Source of the DNA: Flavonifractor sp. An100
GTDB taxonomy: Bacteria; Bacillota; Clostridia; Oscillospirales; Oscillospiraceae
Direction: 5' to 3'
Assembly (NCBI RefSeq): GCF_002161175.1
Contig: NZ_NFMA01000003.1
Location: 71,770 to 135,769, forward strand
DNA: 64,000 bases
Part shown: one piece after another, positions 1-9,187 of the stretch
Layout: each line of letters begins with the position of its first letter
How positions within the stretch are numbered: the first letter of the stretch is position 1
The notes under the pieces: model-generated
The model's database searches: none
What the model was told of the DNA's origin: nothing
What the model saw: only the letters and a program-made list of their open reading frames with translations
Made by a program: the position numbers and the translations under genes

Positions 1-3000
1 TGTCTGCCAGGGTCTGATAGCTGTCTTTCAGATTGGTCTTATAGACGATCTTATAGGAGAGCTGCTGGTTGTAGGTACCGGTGACCACCTTGGAAAGCTG
101 CACCTGACCGGGCAGCGTGTCTCTCCAGTAGAAGGAGGACAGCGGTACGGTAGAGGTGTTTCCGATGCCGGTGATGGTGTACCGGATGGGCTGGTTGGGC
201 ATGACCTCGGCATAGCCGGTCTTTTTGATGGATACGCCGGTGGACACGCTGTTGTCCTCCACCTCGAAGGTCACGATCTGGCCCTCATAATCCAAGTATG
301 CGGTCAGGACGGTGGGATTGATGGAGTAATAGTTGGGGGCCTGTACCTCACGGATGGTATAGCGGCCCAGGGGCAGGAGCTTGGATACCGCTCTGCCATT
401 GTAGTCGGACACAATGGTGTCCACCACATTGCCCGCCTTGTCGTAGACCTCAAACACAGCCCCTTCCAGCAGCGTCCCGGCGGGCAGGGCGTTGATGGGG
501 TTATCGTCCGCAGACTTCTTGATGATCTGGATCTGCCCCATGATGGGGGTGTTCTCCCACTCCACCAAGGTTGTCTCGCCGGACTTTACATAGACGGTCT
601 TGCGCTGGGTGTCTAGGATGTACCCCTCGTTCTCCAGCTCACGGAGATAGTAGCGCCCGGTTTCGATGTTCTCAATGTAGACGTAGCCCTGGTTGTCGCT
701 GGTGTACTGGCCCACAGGGTTATTGTTGGCGTCATACAGCAGGAAGGTCACGCCGTAGATGCCCTTGCCGGTGCTGCTGTCGGTCTTGTGAATGAGGATG
801 CCGGAGAAGGCTTTGTTGGTCACGGTCAGCTTACTGGTCTTGCCGTCCACCACCTCGAAGTAGTGGGGGGTATCATCCAGCTTATAGCCCTCCGGGGCCT
901 CGATCTCCACCGCATAATAGGCCCCGTCCTCCAGGGCCAGGAACACCCGGCCATACTTGTCGGTGGTCACGGTATCCACCAGGGCGTCATTCATCTGGCG
1001 GATTTCAAAAGTGGCATTGGCCAGCCGCTCCGTTTTATCCGCTTCGTCAACCTTGATGATCTCCACGCCGCCCACAGGGTCGTTGTAGAAGGTCAGCTCC
1101 TGGGTGTCGTTGGGATTGATAACCACCGTCTGGGTACGGGTTTCTTCGTGGATGGTATAGCCCTCAATGGTCTTGGTTTCCGTCACCACGATGGTGCCGG
1201 TCAGCCCGGACAGGATGATCTGGCCGTTTTCATCGGTGGTATAAAGGCCCTTGCTGGACAGGGTGCCGCCCTCTGCGTCCACATAGGAGCCGTCGGAATA
1301 GGTCAGCTCAAACTCCACGCCCTCCAGGGGAGCCTTGGTGACAGAATCCAGCTTGTTAATGATAAGATTGCCCTTGGGCTGGTTGAAGAACTCCAGGGTG
1401 TAGGTCTGATGATCCTTGATCTCAATGGTCTTGGGGGTGTTGTCCAGCAGGTAGCCATCCTTGGCCTTGACCTCCTGAACCACATAGCCGCCCGGTTCCA
1501 GGTCAGGGATGGTGATATAACCGTTTTCATCGGTGCGGAACTCGCCGTTGGACGTACCGACTACGGCCCCGTCCGTGGTGGTCACTTTGAAGATTACCTC
1601 GCTGAGGGGTTCTTTGGTTACGCTGTCCATCTTCTTGATGACCAGTCCACCCAGCGGCTCATTGGCGATGGTGACTTCCTTGCAACTGCCGCTCTCCACC
1701 TTGACGGTCTGGGCGGTACCGTTAAGCAGATAGCCCGCTGCGGCCTTGGTTTCCGTAATGGAGTAGCAGCCGGAGGGAATGTGGCTCAGCTTGATCTGGC
1801 CGTTGGCATCGGTGGTATAAGTGCCTGCGGGATACTCGCAGCCGTTGCACCCGGCGATCTTGAACTGGACACCGGACAGGGGCTTGCGGGTCACGCTGTC
1901 CACCTTGGTAATGAGGAGACAGCCCTGGGGCGCATTGCGGAATTCGAGGGTGACGGTCTGTCCCGCCTTGATCGTGGCGGTCTGGGGAGTATCGTCCAGC
2001 TCATAGCCGGTCTTGGCTCTGGTTTCCTTGACCACCAGGGTGGTGCCGGGGTCGATACCCTCAACCAAAATCGTACCGGCGCTGTCGGTGACAAATTTGC
2101 CGTTGGCGTCGCCTACCACAGTTCCGTCGGCGGTAGTGATCATGAACTCCACATCACTGAGCGGCTCATGGGTTTCGCTGTCGATCTTCTTAATCAGCAG
2201 GCTTCCTTTGGGAGAGTTGCCGAAGTACAGCTGCACCACATCCTGCTCCTTGCCGGAGATAAACACGGTCTGGGGTGCGGTGTCGATGACATGGCCATTG
2301 GGACTGGCCATCTCCTCCACGACATAAGTGCCCGCCTCCAGGCCGGTGACGGTAAAGCTGCCGTTGGCGCTGGTCTTATAGGTGCCGATCACGGTGCCGC
2401 CGGTGCCGGAGGTGCCGCCCAGGTAGCGTACCTGGAACACAGCGCCCTCCAGGGCCTCGCCGGTGACGGAATCGAACTTCCAGACCACCAGGGCACTGAG
2501 GGGCGTGTTCTCAAAAATCAGCTCCACAGCCTTGTCGTTGTCTACGTAGATGGTCTGCTCGGAGGGGTCACGGAGGGCATAGCCGGTGGGCGGATCAACC
2601 TCCACCACCTTGTACCAGCCGGTGTCCAGCTTATCCAGGTAGATTTCGCCGTTTTCATCGGTATAGTAGAAGTTCTGATCCAGTTTCTGATAGGTGCCGT
2701 CCTCGGTGTTGTCCTTGGCTACCCAAAGCTCAAACTTTGCCCCCTTCAGAGGATTGCCGGTGACGGAATCAATCTTCTTGATGGTCAGGCCCGGTTTCTT
2801 CTCGTTCTCAATGGAGATCTCGGTGGTTTTACCGGGCCGCAGATAAACCTCGTGAGGGGTGGAGTCCAGAATGTAGCCGTCCGGGGCCTGGATTTCGGTG
2901 ACGATGTAGTAACCCTCATCCAGATGGATATTCTCAACGGTAATAGAACCGTCCGGGCCTACGGGGAAGTCTCCAATCTTCACGCCCGCCTTGGTCTTGA

Positions 3001-5704
3001 CTTCAAAGATAGCCCCCGTCAGGGCGTTGCCGTTGATGTCCACCTTGTGGATGGTCAGCGTGGGCCGCTTGTAGTTCTGGAACTGCACCGTAGCGTCCCG
3101 GTTCGGCTCCAGTGTCACCTGCTGGGGCGTGGTGTCCAGGATATAGCCCTCCGGCACACTCTGCTCGGTGACGGTGTAGACGCCGGGCAGCAGGTTCTCG
3201 ATGGTCACGGTGCCGTCCTCGCCGGTGGGTTCGGTGGTAATGGTGGGGCCGTCCGCATAGTTCAGCGTGAAGGTGACGCCGGAGATGGGTTCGCCGGTGT
3301 CCTTATCAGTCTTGCGGATAGTCAGGTCAGGCCGCTTGTCGTTCTGAATGGTGATTGTAGAGGTCTGACCAGGGAACAGCTCAACGTGGTATTCGGTGGG
3401 GTCTAAGATGTGGTCGGCCACCGTAGCGGTTTCCTTGACGGAGTAGACACCCGGCTCCAGATCCGCAATCAGGATCTCGCCCTGGGAATTGGTGGTACGG
3501 TCAAGGTAGTGGCTTCCATCCTCGATTTTGGCAATGCGGAAGGTGACGCCAGCCAGCCGGGAGCCGTCGGCGCTGAGCTTAATCAGCTGGAAGGACGGCT
3601 TGATGGAGTTGGTAAAGACGAACTGGGCGTCCTCGTTGGGATCAAGCTGGATAATGCGCTGGGCTTCATCGATGATGTAGCCGGGGCAGGACTTCTCCGT
3701 TACCACATAGGCTCCAGCGGGCAGGTGGGATAGGTCGATCTCGCCGTTTTCATCGGTGGTAAACTCCTCCGGGCCATAGTCACCCGCCACCGACTTGATC
3801 TCAAAGACCGCATTGGGGATCACCTTGGACGGATCGGCAGAATCCACCTTAATGAGCCTCATGCCGGGTTTCATATCATTAAAGAAGGTCAGCTCTTTGA
3901 TGCCGTCACCGGCCTTCAGTTCCACCGACTGGGGGGTGGTGTCCAGGATATAGCCATCATCGCCGGTATCCACCTCAACGGCCCGGTAGGTTCCGGGTTC
4001 CAGATCGGTCAGCAGAATTTCACCAAATGCGTCCGTTTGGAATTTACCCAGGCTTACTTCGTCACGGAATACCTCGAAGGTCACTCCGGGCATGGCCAGA
4101 TAGTTTTTGCGGTCGTACTTGACAATGCGTAGGCCGGGGAGTTCCTCATTGATGATAGGCAGCGTGGTGGTTTCACCGGCAACTACCGTCGTGGTGTAGA
4201 TGGTATCGTCCAGCTTCCAGCCAACCGGAGCCGTCTTTTCCTGAACACGGTAGGCTCCAGGCTTGATCTCGGTGAAAATAGCACAGCCTGCGGAGTTGGT
4301 GGTGGTGGTGTAGGTCTGCCCACTTTCGATATGCTCAATGGTGATAACGGCACCGGGCAGGTTCATACCCGTGTTGGACTTCTTTTCGATGCGCAGACTG
4401 CCATAGGGATCGTTGAAGTAGGTGACTTCCGCAATCTCATCATATACCACTGTCACATTCTGCGTGGGTTCCTTGCTGATCAGGTAATGATTGGGGGCTT
4501 CCCGCTCAATGACGGTGTAATTGCCGGTTTTCAGCAGGGGAATATAGATCTCGCCGTTGCTGTCAGTGACAAAGGAGCCAATGCTGTCACCATCGGGGCC
4601 GATAACCTCAAACCGTGCGCCGGAAAGAGGCAGCTCCGTCCCGGTTTCGTATTTCAGAATCCGCAGTCCAGTTTCATCGGGTTCATCGTCCGGGTTATCA
4701 GCGTAATTGCTGTATGCGGACAGGTTCATGGTAACGGTGGGGTCGGTGTCTACTACATAGTTCTGCAAGTTGCCATAGGTGTCCTTCTCTTGGCATACGG
4801 CATAGAACACAGCGTACTTGTAGACATTTGTGCTGAAGGAGAGCTGGACGCTGCCAGTCTCACCCTGGATGCTGTCTGCCGGGTAGAGCACCTTGAACTG
4901 ACCGGCGTACCCATCGCCAGTCCCTTCGGTTGTAATGGTGGTAATATCCTGGTTGTTAAGGTCAACAATACGGGTTCCTTCGGGAACAGAGGCGGGGTCG
5001 GTGAAACCCACATTGACTGTATAATCGCAAACCCAGGTCTTGCTCCAGAAGGTAAATACCTGCTGCTTGTACTGCTTGCCGTCTACGGTGACGGCGTATG
5101 CGGTATCACGATCCGGGGTGCAGGTGACACTGGGAGAAAGTGTCTCAGTCCAGCTGGTGCCCCTGGCGTAAATGTCCTTTGTTGCCGCAAGAATTTTCTG
5201 CGCCCGGGTCAACTCAACTCCAGACAGGGAGGGATTAACTTTCAGGTTATTGATGTTCCAGTTGGAGAGCAGATAGCACCAGAGCGCCATTTTTGTGGCA
5301 TAGTACGCCTGGTACTTGTTCTCCAGGCTCAGCTCCGCAAGGCCACGGGTAGGATAGCCGTTTGCAATAATACCCATCACCTTGGGATCGCTGGTCTTTT
5401 CTTCGGCCAGATAGGAAATGCTTTCCCCAACCCCAACGGTCTGCGGAACTCCATATAGATTGGGGTTGACGCAGTAGGCCGGGATCTCCTTCTGCTGGCC
5501 AGCTGCGTTGATGTAATTGTAGTAAGTGTACTTCTGGGACTGTACCCGCCCGTTGATGGACAGGTAGGCCAGCTCGTAACCGCCGTTGTAGATGTCAACT
5601 TCACCCAGAGCGTCCTCCACAGTGTTGGCAGCAGAGGCAAAGCCGGTACAGAGGCTCAGCAAGGTGGCAATGCACAGTACCAGTGCAAGCAGTCTCCGTG
5701 TCAT
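1..5704 (-). CDS. Giant thioester/Cna-B (SpaA-type) surface adhesin, 3' end outside window
   Basis: Open from ATG 5704 (AAGGAGGTC ribosome site upstream) through 1901 codons to the window edge without a stop. Residues 1-25 are a signal peptide. A Cys in YCVNPN near residue 79 marks a probable thioester domain that could bond covalently to host surfaces. From about residue 345 to 1818 I count 16 Cna-B repeats of about 92 residues; most show the Lys of the IxKxD strand, an internal Glu and the Asn of a closing FxN motif, the residues that form isopeptide bonds in this family. The last visible part resembles a DUF11-type module. The C-terminal sortase signal is not visible. It is the last gene seen of a cassette with sortase (6716-7543) and probably decorates the cell surface of the ICE host. 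Repeat number is likely variable. Confidence 0.93.
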   Translation of the reverse strand, partial: MTRRLLALVLCIATLLSLCTGFASAANTVEDALGEVDIYNGGYELAYLSINGRVQSQKYTYYNYINAAGQQKEIPAYCVNPNLYGVPQTVGVGESISYLAEEKTSDPKVMGIIANGYPTRGLAELSLENKYQAYYATKMALWCYLLSNWNINNLKVNPSLSGVELTRAQKILAATKDIYARGTSWTETLSPSVTCTPDRDTAYAVTVDGKQYKQQVFTFWSKTWVCDYTVNVGFTDPASVPEGTRIVDLNNQDITTITTEGTGDGYAGQFKVLYPADSIQGETGSVQLSFSTNVYKYAVFYAVCQEKDTYGNLQNYVVDTDPTVTMNLSAYSNYADNPDDEPDETGLRILKYETGTELPLSGARFEVIGPDGDSIGSFVTDSNGEIYIPLLKTGNYTVIEREAPNHYLISKEPTQNVTVVYDEIAEVTYFNDPYGSLRIEKKSNTGMNLPGAVITIEHIESGQTYTTTTNSAGCAIFTEIKPGAYRVQEKTAPVGWKLDDTIYTTTVVAGETTTLPIINEELPGLRIVKYDRKNYLAMPGVTFEVFRDEVSLGKFQTDAFGEILLTDLEPGTYRAVEVDTGDDGYILDTTPQSVELKAGDGIKELTFFNDMKPGMRLIKVDSADPSKVIPNAVFEIKSVAGDYGPEEFTTDENGEIDLSHLPAGAYVVTEKSCPGYIIDEAQRIIQLDPNEDAQFVFTNSIKPSFQLIKLSADGSRLAGVTFRIAKIEDGSHYLDRTTNSQGEILIADLEPGVYSVKETATVADHILDPTEYHVELFPGQTSTITIQNDKRPDLTIRKTDKDTGEPISGVTFTLNYADGPTITTEPTGEDGTVTIENLLPGVYTVTEQSVPEGYILDTTPQQVTLEPNRDATVQFQNYKRPTLTIHKVDINGNALTGAIFEVKTKAGVKIGDFPVGPDGSITVENIHLDEGYYIVTEIQAPDGYILDSTPHEVYLRPGKTTEISIENEKKPGLTIKKIDSVTGNPLKGAKFELWVAKDNTEDGTYQKLDQNFYYTDENGEIYLDKLDTGWYKVVEVDPPTGYALRDPSEQTIYVDNDKAVELIFENTPLSALVVWKFDSVTGEALEGAVFQVRYLGGTSGTGGTVIGTYKTSANGSFTVTGLEAGTYVVEEMASPNGHVIDTAPQTVFISGKEQDVVQLYFGNSPKGSLLIKKIDSETHEPLSDVEFMITTADGTVVGDANGKFVTDSAGTILVEGIDPGTTLVVKETRAKTGYELDDTPQTATIKAGQTVTLEFRNAPQGCLLITKVDSVTRKPLSGVQFKIAGCNGCEYPAGTYTTDANGQIKLSHIPSGCYSITETKAAAGYLLNGTAQTVKVESGSCKEVTIANEPLGGLVIKKMDSVTKEPLSEVIFKVTTTDGAVVGTSNGEFRTDENGYITIPDLEPGGYVVQEVKAKDGYLLDNTPKTIEIKDHQTYTLEFFNQPKGNLIINKLDSVTKAPLEGVEFELTYSDGSYVDAEGGTLSSKGLYTTDENGQIILSGLTGTIVVTETKTIEGYTIHEETRTQTVVINPNDTQELTFYNDPVGGVEIIKVDEADKTERLANATFEIRQMNDALVDTVTTDKYGRVFLALEDGAYYAVEIEAPEGYKLDDTPHYFEVVDGKTSKLTVTNKAFSGILIHKTDSSTGKGIYGVTFLLYDANNNPVGQYTSDNQGYVYIENIETGRYYLRELENEGYILDTQRKTVYVKSGETTLVEWENTPIMGQIQIIKKSADDNPINALPAGTLLEGAVFEVYDKAGNVVDTIVSDYNGRAVSKLLPLGRYTIREVQAPNYYSINPTVLTAYLDYEGQIVTFEVEDNSVSTGVSIKKTGYAEVMPNQPIRYTITGIGNTSTVPLSSFYWRDTLPGQVQLSKVVTGTYNQQLSYKIVYKTNLKDSYQTLAD

Positions 5705-5726
5705 GGTATGACCTCCTTTGAATAGC

Positions 5727-5760
5727 AAAGACGCCCGGTGCAATCGCATTGGGCGTCTTT
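5727..5760. terminator. Hairpin between stalk-protein gene and adhesin gene
   Basis: A 10-bp perfect stem (AAAGACGCCC / GGGCGTCTTT) with a 14-base loop lies just upstream of the adhesin ribosome site. The T-run is on the plus strand, so on the minus strand it may act as a partial terminator or a processing site that sets adhesin level against the upstream genes. Confidence 0.5.
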
Positions 5761-5791
5761 TTAGGTGGATATGAAGTTTAATGGATATAGG

Positions 5792-6649
5792 CTAGATGCG
5801 GTGCATGATGTTATACTCGGTGCGCTGGAAAACGCCGTTTTTATAAACGTCCCACGCTTCCATGTAATAGGTTCCGGGAGGGCAGGAATTAAAGAGATTG
5901 GTAATCTCAGAAGATCTCCAGGGCCAGAAGGTCTGTGGGGTGATTTCCGTAGGAATAGTGAGGGAAATCTTCACCTTCGCATTTTCGCTGGGATGGAGAA
6001 CCGGCTTCCCATCCTTCCAGGTTTCGGGGTTGTCTCCGATGGCATTAAATAAAGTATACAGCATCCGGCGGGATTCGTAGATGTTGCGGGCAAAGAGATA
6101 GTCCTGTCCTGCGCTGCTGTACCGGCGAATCTCCGGGGCAGGGAGTTCTACCTGGGGCATGAGGCTCCAATCGCAGGTGGCGGTGGGCAGTTCAGGGAGA
6201 GGGCCATCCTGGAACATATTCTTGTCCCAACGGCTCACGTCTGTAATAGTGTAGGTAGAACCGTCATCGCAGAGGATCTGATCGCCTACTTTGGGCTGAT
6301 ACCGGGAGCCGGTTGCCGCCGCCGCATGATAGGGGTCTGCGGTGGTAGCCACGTTAGCCGGATTCTCAGTCTGTCCGGTAGGCTCTGTGGTAATCACCAC
6401 GGTGCGGGTGTCGTTGTCCCAGCTCACGCCAAATCCCAGCTGGTCGCCAAGATCCCGGAGTTGGAAGTAGTTGTTGCCGTTAATCACATAGCCAATCAGC
6501 TCGATTTCCTGACCGTCCAATGTGATCCGCTGGTCAAGGTCGGTGGTGGGTGTTGCAAGGATGCCAGCAGCATAGGCTACGCTGCCGCCAAACAGGGCAG
6601 CCCCGCAGAACAGACCTGCGAGAAACATGGGGATATTCTTTTTCATCAT
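5792..6649 (-). CDS. Exported copper-amine-oxidase-like stalk-domain protein
   Basis: Residues 1-28 are a signal peptide (Lys-Lys followed by a Gly/Ala-rich hydrophobic stretch, cut near AYA). Residues about 45-90 contain a copper amine oxidase N-terminal-like (stalk) domain, recognisable by the pattern YFQLRDLGDQLGF followed by W-D-x-x-T-R-T-V-x-I. The rest (about 190 residues) is an extracellular region I do not recognise. AGGAGG at 6655-6660 fits ATG 6649 or 6646; a TTG at 6652 is too close. No metal-site or enzyme motif is seen, so a structural or wall-binding role is more likely than catalysis. It lies between sortase and adhesin, so it probably belongs to the same surface structure. Confidence 0.75.
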   Translation of the reverse strand: MMKKNIPMFLAGLFCGAALFGGSVAYAAGILATPTTDLDQRITLDGQEIELIGYVINGNNYFQLRDLGDQLGFGVSWDNDTRTVVITTEPTGQTENPANVATTADPYHAAAATGSRYQPKVGDQILCDDGSTYTITDVSRWDKNMFQDGPLPELPTATCDWSLMPQVELPAPEIRRYSSAGQDYLFARNIYESRRMLYTLFNAIGDNPETWKDGKPVLHPSENAKVKISLTIPTEITPQTFWPWRSSEITNLFNSCPPGTYYMEAWDVYKNGVFQRTEYNIMHRI

Positions 6650-6715
6650 CAAAGCCTCCTTGTCTGAGTGATTTCTGCCGACATCATAGCAAGGATATAA
6701 GAGGCTGTCAAAAAA

Positions 6716-7543
6716 TCAAACCATCTTTGCCTGCACACACCAACGATAAGCGGGCTGATCCATGACACAGGTGACGAGGGTGATGATGTTGTCGTTGGTG
6801 GCATCCAGCACCGACACCTGGGTGCTGAGGATCTTCTGCACCGAGTACACCTCATAGGTGCGGGTGCCCAGCTTTGTGGTCAGGGTAATTTTATCACCTC
6901 CAGACAGCGTATGGATTTTGCCAAAGTGGTTATTCACACCTCTGTTATGGCCTGCGATTGCCACATTGCCATTCCAGATGCTGGTGTTCTCAAAATGCCC
7001 CGCCCCCGTAGCCAGGGCGGTGGCGCTCGTTCCCTCGTTGACATTGACCTTCAGGCCGATGGAAGGGATGGACAAGGTGGCGATATAGCCGCCGCTGTAA
7101 TAGAGGGCATCCGTCACCGGCGTATAGGCCGTTACGCTGCCGCTGGTATCCACACTGGGTAAGGTCGGCACCGTGGAGGTGTTTGGAATGGTGGTCGTTC
7201 CGGTAGCTCCGGGGACAGTCACCGTCCCGGGGCCCGCCGTGGTGCCGTTTCCGGGGCCAGTATAAATTTGCCCGTCCCGGATCAGATTGGGCGTCAGCAG
7301 CTCGCCGCTGCCCAGAACGTAGGAGGTGGGCGAGCCAAAGGTAGGTGGAATCAAGGCGGCGTTCTTGCTGCGGTCGGTGTTGGCCGGTGCGCCGGTGGTC
7401 ACATAGATGGTGTCATCCGAGGTGGGCCTGCCAAAGAGCGGATTGTCCGGCGCATCAAAGGAATACTCCAGCGCACTGGCGGGCAGCATGGTGGCCCCCG
7501 TCAGGCAGCAGGCGGCAAGCAGCGTGGCAAGCAGTTTCTTCAT
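6716..7543 (-). CDS. Sortase (class D-like) dedicated to the ICE adhesin
   Basis: Signal peptide at residues 1-25, then a Pro/Thr/Gly-rich linker to about residue 150, then a sortase catalytic domain (about 155-275). The catalytic His is in AGHNRG, the Cys in TLVTC and the Arg in AYRWC near the C-terminus. TLxTC is the usual class D signature, but class is not certain from motifs alone. ATG 7543 follows the stop of the upstream gene by 1 nt (TGACATG), so translation is coupled; an upstream in-frame extension lacks a ribosome site. Known sortases cut an LPxTG-like signal and join the protein to peptidoglycan or build pili; the substrate here is inferred to be the adhesin two genes downstream. 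Confidence 0.93.
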   Translation of the reverse strand: MKKLLATLLAACCLTGATMLPASALEYSFDAPDNPLFGRPTSDDTIYVTTGAPANTDRSKNAALIPPTFGSPTSYVLGSGELLTPNLIRDGQIYTGPGNGTTAGPGTVTVPGATGTTTIPNTSTVPTLPSVDTSGSVTAYTPVTDALYYSGGYIATLSIPSIGLKVNVNEGTSATALATGAGHFENTSIWNGNVAIAGHNRGVNNHFGKIHTLSGGDKITLTTKLGTRTYEVYSVQKILSTQVSVLDATNDNIITLVTCVMDQPAYRWCVQAKMV

Positions 7544-7544
7544 G

Positions 7545-8552
7545 TCATTCGTACCCCCGTTTCTTGTTGATGTAGTGTTTGTAGCCTTTCTGCCCAAAAT
7601 AACCGGCGCAGCCCAGAGCACCCAACCCAAGGGGGATCAGCAGCCATTTCCAATCAAAGGAGAACGGGGCGGACTGCGTGGTGTCGATAGCGGCATCAGT
7701 GTCCTCACCGGCAGATGCGGAGTCGCCGCTGGAAAACACCGCCGTATAGGTAATCACATCGGTACTCACCCTGGTGACTTCTCCCATATAGTTTGCCGTA
7801 ACCACATAGCCGGTGGCGTATTTGCTGGTGGCTGTGCCGGTATAGGTGGCGGTGGCGGTATAGCGCAGGGCCATATCATATCCATCGGTCTGGGTTGTTG
7901 CGGCCTCCTGCCACTGCACATCGGCCAGCGTCAGCGTCCGGCCACTGTCTGTAATGCTCTTGGGAATCAGGGACACATCTGCCCCGGACAGGTTGGGATA
8001 GGTGCGGGTGGCCGATACAGTACGGCTGCTGCTCTTGTAGCCTGCGGCCTCCACGGTAATGGTGGTGTGATCCAGGGAGAGAACACCCTGATAGCCGTCC
8101 TCGGTCTGTACCTCCAACTCCGGCTCCAGCATGGCAAGGATCTTGTTCATGTCCTGGGTATCGGAATCCAGGGTCAGAACCTCCGTATAGTCCTTGGTAT
8201 CGCTCTCGATCTGTGCCTGCTTCAGCACATCCAGCAGCGTGTAGACCTTTCCCTCACGCTCAAAGTCCTCGGTGGGAATAGCGGAGGGATCGTCCTGGGA
8301 GGAGAGGTAGTAGACCTTCTCAATGCGGGTAATCCCATTTTCCTCACTTTGCCTCACTTCGGCAGGATAGAGCGGCACCGGATCAGGCGTAGGAATCGTC
8401 ATGTCGGTCACCTCCTCGGTGGCAGGGGAGGCGGTGCTATCGCCTTCCGCCCCCTGCGGCGTTTCGCTGGGAGCCGCCGCCGCAAATGCAGTGGTCATGA
8501 TGCCGCAGAGCAGCAGCGTCATGGCACACAAGGTACAAAAGATACGCTTCAT
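7545..8552 (-). CDS. Exported, membrane-anchored ICE protein of unknown function
   Basis: 335 residues: signal peptide 1-25, a Thr/Pro/Glu-rich stretch, an extracellular body rich in Thr/Ser and beta-prone sequence, and one transmembrane helix near 300-322 followed by a basic tail. The topology is an outside-facing protein held by its C-terminus. I do not recognise the family. ATG overlaps the upstream PcfB-like gene by four bases (ATGA) and the sortase starts 1 nt after its stop, so it belongs to one translationally coupled run. A part in mating-pair contact or display of the adhesin is possible but is inference from position only. Confidence 0.75.
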   Translation of the reverse strand: MKRIFCTLCAMTLLLCGIMTTAFAAAAPSETPQGAEGDSTASPATEEVTDMTIPTPDPVPLYPAEVRQSEENGITRIEKVYYLSSQDDPSAIPTEDFEREGKVYTLLDVLKQAQIESDTKDYTEVLTLDSDTQDMNKILAMLEPELEVQTEDGYQGVLSLDHTTITVEAAGYKSSSRTVSATRTYPNLSGADVSLIPKSITDSGRTLTLADVQWQEAATTQTDGYDMALRYTATATYTGTATSKYATGYVVTANYMGEVTRVSTDVITYTAVFSSGDSASAGEDTDAAIDTTQSAPFSFDWKWLLIPLGLGALGCAGYFGQKGYKHYINKKRGYE

Positions 8553-9187
8553 CGTTCCAGTCCTCCTTTTGTTTTTTTGCCGTTCTTGGCATGGTGAAAA
8601 ACGGGAGCGCCCTTTTCACGCTGGGGCTGTCCCTTTTTACGCTGCGCCTGCTGCGCTTTCAGTTCTTCCATTTTTTTGCGCACGGAGGGGCGCTGTTTGG
8701 GGTCACTGGTCATAGTCTCGGTAGCTGCTCTCGTATCTGTCCCGTATTCCCTGAATCTTTCGCCGGATGGAACACGGGACGGCTCTTTTTTTGCGGCCTC
8801 GTCCTCCTGGCGGGTGGGAACAGCAATACCCATACGCTCCAGGATGCGATTGATCTGCCGGGCGTCCTTGGCCTTTGCCATGATCTCCACCGTGCCGGTC
8901 TTTTCCGCCTTGTTGATGATCGGATAGTACAGGACGCCGTACTGGGTGCTTTCCTTTTTGAACGCAGCCAAGTCCTGCTCGTTGATGGAGAAAATGGTCA
9001 GCTCCTCACGATCCTGGATCAGCCGCTTCAATGTGGTTTTACCGGCAACCTTCTGGTTATCGTTGGCAAGGGCAATCAGCAGCGCCGCCAGATTCTTGGC
9101 TCCCAGCCCTGCCAGCTTTAGGGCGCTCTCGGTAATCTGAATTCCTTCCCGTACCATCAGATCAGCGGTTTCTCCGCTGGTACTCAT
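8549..9187 (-). CDS. PcfB-like (DUF3801) conjugation protein
   Basis: 212 residues. The first 130 or so match the DUF3801/PcfB pattern: a helical start with LKLAGLGAKNLAALL, then a mixed alpha/beta part with YYPIINK and MAKAKDARQINRILERMGI. The C-terminal 80 residues are charged and Lys/Gln-rich, with likely DNA or protein contact. PcfB of Enterococcus plasmid pCF10 works with the relaxase and coupling protein in DNA processing for transfer; the same role is inferred here from position directly after the relaxase, whose 3' end it overlaps by 26 bp in another frame. Confidence 0.85.
   Translation of the reverse strand: MSTSGETADLMVREGIQITESALKLAGLGAKNLAALLIALANDNQKVAGKTTLKRLIQDREELTIFSINEQDLAAFKKESTQYGVLYYPIINKAEKTGTVEIMAKAKDARQINRILERMGIAVPTRQEDEAAKKEPSRVPSGERFREYGTDTRAATETMTSDPKQRPSVRKKMEELKAQQAQRKKGQPQREKGAPVFHHAKNGKKTKGGLER

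Noticed and set aside
788-3406. Long plus-strand open frame of 872 codons
   Set aside because: It is antisense to the Cna-B repeats of the adhesin; the repeated composition keeps it open. No ribosome site, and the translation is low-complexity Gly/Leu/Asp.
7407-8597. Plus-strand frame of 396 codons
   Set aside because: Antisense to the membrane-anchored ICE protein and sortase region; the reverse strand has signal peptides, ribosome sites and coupling.
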